DNA from: Candidatus Omnitrophota bacterium
GTDB lineage: Bacteria; Omnitrophota; Gorgyraeia; Gygaellales; Profunditerraquicolaceae
Length of the DNA: 13,164 bases
Assembly: GCA_028717045.1 (NCBI GenBank)
Contig: JAQUON010000030.1
Span: 1-13,164 of the forward strand
Direction of reading: 5' to 3'
The position numbers and the translations under genes were made by a program. The number at the start of each line of letters is the position of its first letter. Position 1 is the first letter of the stretch. The notes under the pieces were generated by a model. That model was not told the origin of the DNA. It made no database searches and saw nothing but the letters and a program-made list of their open reading frames with translations. This document shows positions 6,422 through 12,494 of this stretch, in pieces.

Positions 6422-7413
6422 TACAAGAAAGACATTCCTTACAATTTTCGCATAACTTACAGGCAAGTGCACAAAAAAATTATGCCCCCTTAAGGGTATT
6501 GTTTGAACTCACCTACGATTGCAATTTTGACTGTATTCATTGCTATGTTCCCAAATGCAACAGAAAAATCAAATCCCTTACTGCCAAAGAAATTTTTCTG
6601 ATACTCAACCAGCTTCAAGAGCTGGGGTGTTTCCACTTGGGTTTTAGCGGAGGGGAAATATTCTTAAGAAAAGATATCCTGGATATCCTCTGGTATGCCA
6701 AAAAGAAGGGTTTTAATATAATCCTGCTCACAAACGGTTCTTTAATTAACAGGCACATTGCCGAGGAATTACGCAAGCTTACTTTGAACAAAGTGGATAT
6801 TACGCTGCATTCGCTCAATCGCAGCCATTTCGAGGCTATCAGCCGGGCGAAAGGCTCTTATGTGAAAGTAATGCGCGCAATAGAATTGCTTCATCAGCGC
6901 AAAGTGCCTCTGGGCATAAAAAACTGCTCTCTTGCGTTGAACCGGGATGATTTGCAGGGCGTAAAGGAGTTTGCCGAAAAGCTGGGAGTTGTTGGAAGGA
7001 TCGGGGCAGGGGTAATATCTTCCTCCCGGGAAGACATTATGCAGCAAGATACCTGCGTATCAGGGGACAGGCAAAAGCCTGATTCCCGGCATCTGTTTCC
7101 CTGTAGGGCAGGGACCAGTTCCATGGTCATTAACCCCCAAGGCCAGCTCAAACTCTGCCCTAATATAGATTACCCTTTGATTCATGCAAGAAAGGGCGGC
7201 GTTGCCGAATCATGGCGTAAGTTAAATAATGTAGTTAAAAAGATAGAAAACGAGTATTGTGTATCTCCTCAAGCGCGGGGCAGGGGTGTTGCGCTTCGTT
7301 GGTGTCCTGCAAAAAGTTGGGTTAAATACGGCAACTTTACACAAACCCCTGCGGATAGGCGCAACGCTTTGGAAAAAGGTACAATCAGGAATATGGCTGG
7401 GGTGCCTGTATAA
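6418..7413 (+). CDS. Radical SAM protein 3 with reduced SPASM-like C-terminus
   Basis: This 331-aa protein has the radical SAM motif CNFDCIHC (Cys35, Cys39, Cys42) and SGGEI. Its C-terminal part begins like SPASM, with Cys229 (HLFPCRAG) and Cys247 (GQLKLCPN). However, the usual C-x2-C-x5-C-x2-C block is replaced by Cys281, a 14-residue Arg/Gly-rich stretch and Cys296 (RWCPAKSW), and the final SPASM Cys is absent. Four auxiliary Cys remain, enough for one extra Fe-S cluster rather than two, as in twitch-type domains. It overlaps the previous gene by 4 bp and the glycosyltransferase gene by 1 bp (TAATG). It is therefore a third and chemically distinct tailoring enzyme of module A, or a diverged SPASM copy. 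A sequencing error in the Arg/Gly-rich stretch is possible but the frame stays open through to the stop. Confidence 0.87.
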   Translation: MIQERHSLQFSHNLQASAQKNYAPLRVLFELTYDCNFDCIHCYVPKCNRKIKSLTAKEIFLILNQLQELGCFHLGFSGGEIFLRKDILDILWYAKKKGFNIILLTNGSLINRHIAEELRKLTLNKVDITLHSLNRSHFEAISRAKGSYVKVMRAIELLHQRKVPLGIKNCSLALNRDDLQGVKEFAEKLGVVGRIGAGVISSSREDIMQQDTCVSGDRQKPDSRHLFPCRAGTSSMVINPQGQLKLCPNIDYPLIHARKGGVAESWRKLNNVVKKIENEYCVSPQARGRGVALRWCPAKSWVKYGNFTQTPADRRNALEKGTIRNMAGVPV

Positions 7414-8741
7414 TGATACAAATTCCCCATAGAAACAAGGTGACAAGGCTCGGCGTAGTTCTTTCGGATTCCCATCGGCTTTCTGAGAGCGTACGCCGCT
7501 TAAGTGAAAATGCGCTACGCATCATAAGAGATGACTTCTGTGCAGTTGAATTTAACCCTGATGCGTATACCCGTAACACCAGGCGCCTGCGTGAGTATAC
7601 ACGCTTCGCGCAGGGGGTAGGCGTTATTCTATTCCTTCCCCGCGTTGATTCCTCTTTTGTGGTTCCGCAAGAAACACCGCTTATGTTCTTCGGACTAGGA
7701 GCAATGCCGAGGCCGCACCGCCACCTTTTTGAATACCATAAATTTCTCTTTCCGCAGAATTCTATATTATTATCATGCACGTCAGATATAAAGATTTTTC
7801 GTGAACTCTTTCCTCGCTTCAGGGAGATGGCGTATCTTTTGCCATGGCCGGTTGATACGGAGCTTTTTGCCCCTGTCCCGGCGCGTGCCCGGCTCAAGGC
7901 AAGGAAGGCGCTTGGAGTAGGAACAAGCCAGCATTTAATACTCTATGCGGGCAGGGTGTGCCCGGAGAAAAACATTCATACGCTTCTTAAGGTTTTTAAG
8001 GGAGTAACGCAGCGTTTACGCAATGTAAGGCTTCTGATAGCAGGCCTTGATTCAAACGCTCGCTACGACGATTTTACGAATAACATAAAGGATTACTCCC
8101 GGTATTTGAAGGGCCTGATTGGCCGTTACGGTTTAAGAGGGAAAGTTCGGATCATGCCTTCGGTTAAGAAAAAAGGGCTTCCTGCGTTATATTCGGCAGC
8201 AGATGTGTTTGTAAACTGCACCCTTTGTCCTGATGAAAATTTTGGCTATGCGCAAGTAGAGGCTATGGCCTGCGGCACTCCGGTTGTATGCTCTTGCTGA
8301 GGCGGTTTAAAAGATACGGTAAGAGACGGTTTCGCGGGTTATCATATGCCTACTACGCTCACCCGAAAAGGGCCTGCGCTTAATTGGCGAGTTGGCGTTA
8401 CAAAGATCGTGTCACTTCTTAAAGATATGCCTTTGCGCAGGGAATTGAGCGAAAACTGCCGTACGCAGGTTGAGCGTAATTATTCTTTTTCCCGTTTTTC
8501 ATCGCGGCTTGCGGAAACAATAGGTGATACGATACATAGGAAAGACAGGAATGGTTACGGTTTTGGTAAGACACTATTTAGGCATAGCCAGCCTGATATG
8601 ATGTCATTTTACCTTGAGTTTATTTATAGGCACATGTATAAAAATCACACAACGGGCGGCCAGCCTGCAAGGGGCGTCTATGAGGATCACGATGATATAT
8701 TCAGGCGCTGCGCAGGAAAATATGTTCGTTGCTCCGGATAA
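7413..8741 (+). pseudogene. GT4-family glycosyltransferase interrupted by one in-frame TGA
   Basis: Read through the TGA at 8298-8300, this is a single 442-codon frame. It has a typical GT-B C-terminal domain: LYAGRVCPEKN, LYSAADVFVNC, and the donor-site E-x7-E pattern with Glu275 and Glu283, followed by EAMACGTPVV. The TGA is codon 296. The residues after it (GGLKDTVRDGFAGYHMPT) continue the family motif in the same frame, where relatives commonly have Trp before GGL. So TGA most simply replaces a TGG. The C-terminal part then runs to a TAA at 8739. Read strictly, the product is 295 aa and lacks the last part of the nucleotide-sugar domain, so it is probably inactive. Recent nonsense mutation, sequencing error and functional readthrough are all open. 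The gene shares a TAATG junction with the radical SAM gene before it. Its substrate, peptide or glycan, is unknown. Confidence 0.8.
8298..8300 (+). other. In-frame TGA at an expected Trp codon
   Basis: The codon sits between TCT-TGC and GGC-GGT-TTA. The frame is open for 295 codons before it and 146 after it, and both halves are clear glycosyltransferase sequence. TGA is also the normal stop at the ends of several genes in this window (4148, 5345, 6421, 9772, 10269 and 12494), so a genome-wide Trp reassignment of TGA is unlikely. No convincing selenocysteine insertion hairpin was seen just downstream. Confidence 0.85.
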
Positions 8742-8746
8742 ATACT

Positions 8747-9772
8747 ATGGAAGAGCGTAACACTGGGAATTTGTACGAAAGGCTAAGAAAGACAAATATT
8801 GCGTTGCGCATGCAGATTGATTGCACCTACCGGTGTAACCTTAAATGTGTCCATTGTTTCCAAAGCAAACGCATAGACAAGGAGCTTACTTTTGCCCGGT
8901 GGCATGAGATTTTGATACAGCTCAAAGAGCACGGGTGCCTTGAGATAATCTTTTCCGGCGGAGAGCCGTTTATAAGGGAAGACTTTCTAGAAATACTCAT
9001 GGATGCTTCGGATATGGGATTTGCGATAAAAATCAATACTAACGGTACTCTGCTTAAAGAGAATGATGTGGCGCAATTGCGTAAGGTGAGGCTTACGTTT
9101 ATACAGGTCAGCCTCTACGGAGTACTCGCTGCTACGCATGATTTGCTTACTGCCCAGCAGGGCACTTTCGAAAAAGTGATGCAGGCGATAGGCTGGCTTG
9201 AGAAACACAAAGTGAAATTCCGCATTGCATTCTTAGTGACGAAACATAATGTCAATGAGCTCGCATCTTTTAGGCGGGTCGCACGGGAGAGAAAGTGGCC
9301 CGTGATATATGATCTGATTATTTATCCAACTTCTGATGGGGAAACGTTTCCTCTTGCGCACAGGATTTCCGATGCGCAGATCGAACAGGTCGCTTCTGAT
9401 CCTTTATTCAAGAATAATATTGTCAGCCGGGTTCTTTTGAAGCCTGCATTATCGGATTTTGGGAGTTCGGTCGGGTATATTTCTCCCTACGGAGAAATTT
9501 ATTCCTCGGCGAATGTAAGGATACTGTGTGGAGACCTAACGCGCGATTCGTTTTCGGATATTTGGAGCAATTCAGCCTATTTGAAAAAACTCAGGTCTCT
9601 GAAGTTAGAAGATTTTGAATGCAGCAGGTGCGATTGTTTTTTAAGGTGCCTTATGTGTGAGCCGACGCTGGCATATTTAGAGCACGGCGACCTGCTGGCT
9701 ATCCCGCAAGAAGCCTGCCGGTTTACGAAAAAGGTAATGGCAATGCGCAAAGAAGAGTGCGCAGTGCAATGA
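8747..9772 (+). CDS. Radical SAM/SPASM-like enzyme 4
   Basis: A 341-aa protein with CNLKCVHC (Cys30, Cys34, Cys37) and SGGEPFIRED. The C-terminal SPASM half has C-x2-C-x-C-x3-C-x2-C (ECSRCDCFLRCLMC) and a late Cys in EACRF. The first SPASM cysteine pair is missing: the segment around ISPYGEIYSS has Ser where Cys is usual, and the only nearby Cys is in ILCGD. Loss or rewiring of one auxiliary cluster is likely. I chose ATG 8747 rather than the TTG at 8729 because the N-terminus MEER...NLYERL then matches enzyme 1, which begins MEER at 3048. It lies 5 bp after the interrupted glycosyltransferase and 30 bp before peptide B, so it opens module B. Substrate is presumably precursor B; the reaction is unknown. 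Confidence 0.9.
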   Translation: MEERNTGNLYERLRKTNIALRMQIDCTYRCNLKCVHCFQSKRIDKELTFARWHEILIQLKEHGCLEIIFSGGEPFIREDFLEILMDASDMGFAIKINTNGTLLKENDVAQLRKVRLTFIQVSLYGVLAATHDLLTAQQGTFEKVMQAIGWLEKHKVKFRIAFLVTKHNVNELASFRRVARERKWPVIYDLIIYPTSDGETFPLAHRISDAQIEQVASDPLFKNNIVSRVLLKPALSDFGSSVGYISPYGEIYSSANVRILCGDLTRDSFSDIWSNSAYLKKLRSLKLEDFECSRCDCFLRCLMCEPTLAYLEHGDLLAIPQEACRFTKKVMAMRKEECAVQ

Positions 9773-9787
9773 TTTTTATCACGCAAA

Positions 9788-9796
9788 GAGAGGAGG
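9788..9796 (+). promoter_or_regulatory. Strong Shine-Dalgarno for precursor B
   Basis: GAGAGGAGG ends 6 nt before the ATG at 9803, the same spacing as for precursor A. It is the main start-site evidence for this 48-codon gene. Confidence 0.75.
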
Positions 9797-9802
9797 AAAA
9801 GC

Positions 9803-9949
9803 ATGAAACATACGAATAAGGGCACGCATAAGAAACAAAAAGGCGCTGTGGCCGGATATGAAAAGCCCGCGTTAGTAAAATTTAAACGGCTGAACGCAAA
9901 AGTCGACACATCTTCGCAAAATCCCGTAGCAACAAGGGGATGCTCGTAG
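9803..9949 (+). CDS. RiPP precursor peptide B (48 aa, one Cys)
   Basis: A 48-aa very basic peptide whose N-terminal 18 residues are Lys/Gly/His-rich (MKHTNKGTHKKQKG). It then has YEKPALVKFKRLN (19-31), which lines up with FKPVISRVKLN in precursor A: aromatic, then Lys-Pro, a hydrophobic residue, a basic residue and Leu-Asn. The short C-terminal part (AKVDTSSQNPVATRGCS) is a candidate core with a single Cys47, Arg45, several Ser/Thr and a terminal Ser48. One Cys excludes an internal disulphide but allows a thioether or another radical modification. The perfect Shine-Dalgarno, the position between a radical SAM gene and a PqqD-like gene, and the leader match support it as real. It overlaps only an alternative, unlikely upstream start of the PqqD-like gene. 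No cleavage site can be identified. Confidence 0.82.
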   Translation: MKHTNKGTHKKQKGAVAGYEKPALVKFKRLNAKVDTSSQNPVATRGCS

Positions 9950-9964
9950 GGGAAGTCTTTTTAA

Positions 9965-9971
9965 AAAGGAG
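9965..9971 (+). promoter_or_regulatory. Shine-Dalgarno for PqqD-like protein B
   Basis: AAAGGAG lies 10 nt before the ATG at 9982. It favours that start over the ATG at 9940, which lies inside the precursor B gene without a comparable site. Confidence 0.65.
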
Positions 9972-9981
9972 TAGGCATACT

Positions 9982-10269
9982 ATGGATTCAAGAGGGACAG
10001 GGTCTTACGCGGTTCATAAGGATAAGATTGCATATCGGGTCATCGAAGAAGAAGCCGTGCTTTTGAACGTGGATAAGGGCGTGTATTATTGCCTTAATAA
10101 AACCGGGACTGCGGTCTGGGAGTGTTTGGCTCAAAGCAAGGGCGTCGCTGAAATCCTCAAGTTACTAAGCAGGCGTTTCCCAGATGTTCCTTTAAAGAGG
10201 CTCGAGAGGGATTTACACGAAGTGCTGCGTGATTTGGAGAAAGAACAGCTTATCTACCGAAAGAAATGA
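9982..10269 (+). CDS. PqqD-like RiPP recognition element B
   Basis: A 95-aa protein with the PqqD-family pattern. Strands around IAYRVIEEEAVLLNVDKGVY lead to the hallmark LNKTGTAVWECLAQSKGV, then helices AEILKLLSRRFP and LERDLHEVLRDLEKEQLI. It is expected to bind the leader of precursor B and deliver it to a radical SAM enzyme. The start at 9982 is preferred because of its Shine-Dalgarno; using 9940 would add 14 residues and overlap the precursor. It overlaps the following radical SAM gene by 4 bp (ATGA). It shares LNK...AVW with the PqqD-like protein at 4145 but is otherwise divergent, fitting a second recognition system rather than a fresh copy. Confidence 0.88.
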   Translation: MDSRGTGSYAVHKDKIAYRVIEEEAVLLNVDKGVYYCLNKTGTAVWECLAQSKGVAEILKLLSRRFPDVPLKRLERDLHEVLRDLEKEQLIYRKK

Positions 10270-11294
10270 GCGCAGCGAATATATGCCGTACACAATCACG
10301 GCTTTCGCACACTTTTTCCGATGGCCGTATGTGCCGCCTTTTCCATTTTCCCATCCTTTACTGCAATAATGAATGCCTGCATTGTCTGGTTCCTGCGAAG
10401 CCGCAAGGCAAGGTTATCGGGCTTTCAGAAGTTACTCCACTTATTAAAAAAGGCAGGAAGCGCTTTTCTCAGGTGAGTATCGGCGGCGGTGAGCCGACCC
10501 TTTGGGCCAGCCTCTTACCCTTGATACGTTATTGTAAAAATTTGCATTTTAACGTACAGCTTCATTCAAACTGCCGGAAAATGTCTGACGAAGCCTTTGC
10601 ATTACGCATAGTAAAAACAGGCATTGACGGCATCACCGTTCCTTTACATGCCCATACCAGCACCATACATGATGCGATTACCCGAAGGAAAGGGAGTTTC
10701 CTTGAAACCATAAGGGGCATCCGTAACCTTCAAAAATGCGGGTTTGAGAATATCCACGTGATGGTAGTAGTGCAGAAGCTGAATTACCGCATCCTGCCTG
10801 TCATTGCGGAATTCCTTTGCCGCAAGGGAATACAAACGGTCAGTTTTGACGCAACGGTTTTTACCGGAGCCGCAGTAAAAAATTTCAATTTGATAGCAGT
10901 AAGGATTAGCAAGGCTGCTGCGTATCTTCAAAGGGCCTTATCGATATTATCCCATGGCAATGTGGAGGCGTATTCGACTTCGTTTCCTTTCTGTGTCATC
11001 AACAGGCCCTATTGGCGTTTTCTTGTAAATACGCGTAATTCTTTCGTAATTACTAATCTCTCTCAATCCGTGGGCAATAATTCCGGATATCGTTGCCAGG
11101 GTTGCGGCACAAGCCTCGCTAAGGTATGTGCCTCCTGTAAGGCGAGGTTATTCTGCCCGGGAACGTGGTATACGTATTATGATTTTTTTGGCGAGAAAGA
11201 ATTTAAGCCGCTTAAAACCGTGGCTATGGCGGATATTGTCAGGGCCGTATCAGGCGCCGGCATTAAGAATATTTTTGGCATACCGCCTTTTTAA
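10266..11294 (+). CDS. Radical SAM protein 5 with Cys-rich C-terminal cluster domain
   Basis: A 342-aa protein with the radical SAM motif CNNECLHC (Cys33, Cys37, Cys40) and GGGEPTLW. The C-terminal region has a Cys in FPFCVINRPYW and then a dense set of C-x2-C, x7, C-x2-C, x5, Cys (CQGCG, CASC, FCPG), ending in YDFFGEKEFKPL. This layout differs from the SPASM enzymes at 3048 and 5342, although it should also bind extra Fe-S clusters. It follows the PqqD-like protein B with a 4-bp overlap, so it is the best candidate partner for leader delivery of precursor B. The CNxxCxHC and GGGEPTLW variants and the C-terminal arrangement suggest a separate radical SAM subfamily. No named family is assigned. 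Confidence 0.88.
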   Translation: MSAANICRTQSRLSHTFSDGRMCRLFHFPILYCNNECLHCLVPAKPQGKVIGLSEVTPLIKKGRKRFSQVSIGGGEPTLWASLLPLIRYCKNLHFNVQLHSNCRKMSDEAFALRIVKTGIDGITVPLHAHTSTIHDAITRRKGSFLETIRGIRNLQKCGFENIHVMVVVQKLNYRILPVIAEFLCRKGIQTVSFDATVFTGAAVKNFNLIAVRISKAAAYLQRALSILSHGNVEAYSTSFPFCVINRPYWRFLVNTRNSFVITNLSQSVGNNSGYRCQGCGTSLAKVCASCKARLFCPGTWYTYYDFFGEKEFKPLKTVAMADIVRAVSGAGIKNIFGIPPF

Positions 11295-11318
11295 AAGGCA
11301 TAACCTAATACTCTCATA

Positions 11319-12494
11319 ATGAACATCTGCATAGTGGCGCATTCCTATCTGCCTGATTTGGGCGGCAGCGAAGAGGTTATCAAACGGTTAAGCAGGGAAT
11401 TCCGAAAAAAATCACATAAGGTGATCATTCTTGTGTTTACTACAAGAAAAGAACTACCTGCATTTGAATTGGTTGACGGAGTGCCTGTATATAGGTTGGC
11501 AGTGCCTTTCCTTATCTTGTTCCATGACGGCCTGCACGGCGTAAGTGAGGTATCCAGGCTATGCAGCCGGCTGCCGTTTCTATTGCGCAGTTTCAAGCGC
11601 CTTATGGATGAGAACCATATAGAGGCGGTGAACGTACAATTTTGCGGGGTAAATGCATTTTGTACCTGGTTATTTTCTTTTTTTTATCCCTGCCGTTACA
11701 TCCTGACGCTGCAGGGATTCAGCATGCAGGTGTTTCCTTATTTAAAAGGCATCAAAAGGCGCCTGTATCAGGCGCTATTCAGGCGTATTCTACTTCGCGC
11801 CTCCTGCATTACTTCCTGTTCGCAGGCGCTTCTTAATGACGCGCTCGCGCATATTCCTTCAGCCACCCCGAAAACAAAAATCATTCCCAACGGGGTAGAG
11901 GCAGGTGAATTTGAAAATAAGGGCAAGCCCTTAGTCGACCCTCCCTATATTCTCTGCCTCGGAAGAATGCATGCGCCGTTTAAAGGATTTGATTTAGCGC
12001 TTATGGCTTTTAAAGATATTCTTGACCAGGGATATGATATCCGTTTTGTCATCGCAGGGGAGGGAGAAGCACTAAAGGAATACGAAGAACTTGCGCAGCT
12101 TCTTAGGATCAGCAACCGGGTTATTTTTTACGGCAGGACCGAAAGGGCGCACGCAATAAACCTATTTCAACATTGCCAGTTTTTTGTGATGCCTTCAAGG
12201 ATTGAGCCTTTTGGAATCGTGAATTTAGAGGCTATGGCCGCAGGGAAGGCAGTTATTGCCGCAAGGACAGGCGGTATCCCGGAAATAGTAGAAGACGGCA
12301 CGGACGGGTTGTTATTTACGCCTTGCGATGTCAATAGCCTTTGTGCAGCGATTAAAACACTGCTTGACGATAAAGACCTGCGGCAGCGGCTTGGCCGTAA
12401 CGGAAGCGAAAAGGTAAAGTCAGATACGTTTAATTGGGAAAAAGCCGCTGAAAAATATTTAGACGCGTATAGGCTTGCAAGGTTATGGCGATGA
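11319..12494 (+). CDS. GT4-family glycosyltransferase
   Basis: This 391-aa GT-B fold protein has an N-terminal acceptor domain starting MNICIVAHSYLPDLGGSEEV, with the Gly-Gly loop typical of GT4 enzymes. The C-terminal nucleotide-sugar domain includes CLGRMHAPFKGFDLA, a VIFYGRT segment, and Glu296 and Glu304 spaced as E-x7-E (EPFGIVNLE), followed by EAMAAGKAVIAARTGGIPEIVEDG. Length and motifs are complete, unlike the interrupted glycosyltransferase at 7413. It transfers a sugar from an NDP-sugar, probably at the cytoplasmic membrane face if it makes glycan, or on the peptide if it is a RiPP tailoring enzyme. It lies 24 bp after a radical SAM gene and overlaps the next radical SAM gene by 4 bp, which links it to the peptide operon. 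No strong Shine-Dalgarno is seen. Confidence 0.92.
   Translation: MNICIVAHSYLPDLGGSEEVIKRLSREFRKKSHKVIILVFTTRKELPAFELVDGVPVYRLAVPFLILFHDGLHGVSEVSRLCSRLPFLLRSFKRLMDENHIEAVNVQFCGVNAFCTWLFSFFYPCRYILTLQGFSMQVFPYLKGIKRRLYQALFRRILLRASCITSCSQALLNDALAHIPSATPKTKIIPNGVEAGEFENKGKPLVDPPYILCLGRMHAPFKGFDLALMAFKDILDQGYDIRFVIAGEGEALKEYEELAQLLRISNRVIFYGRTERAHAINLFQHCQFFVMPSRIEPFGIVNLEAMAAGKAVIAARTGGIPEIVEDGTDGLLFTPCDVNSLCAAIKTLLDDKDLRQRLGRNGSEKVKSDTFNWEKAAEKYLDAYRLARLWR

Noticed and set aside
7385..7897. 170-codon open frame on the minus strand
   Set aside because: It is antisense to the N-terminal half of the glycosyltransferase, its product is Arg/Ser-rich without motifs, and no start context supports it.
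8298..8350. Selenocysteine at the in-frame TGA
   Set aside because: No clear SECIS-like stem with a suitable apical loop is visible downstream, and relatives are expected to have Trp rather than Cys at this position.
8346..8741. A separate 131-aa gene after the glycosyltransferase
   Set aside because: It is in the same frame as the gene at 7413, and the codons between TGA 8298 and this Met continue the glycosyltransferase motif. It is the C-terminal part of one interrupted gene.
9940..9981. Upstream ATG start for PqqD-like protein B
   Set aside because: It would overlap precursor B and lacks a comparable Shine-Dalgarno, while the ATG at 9982 has AAAGGAG at a suitable distance.
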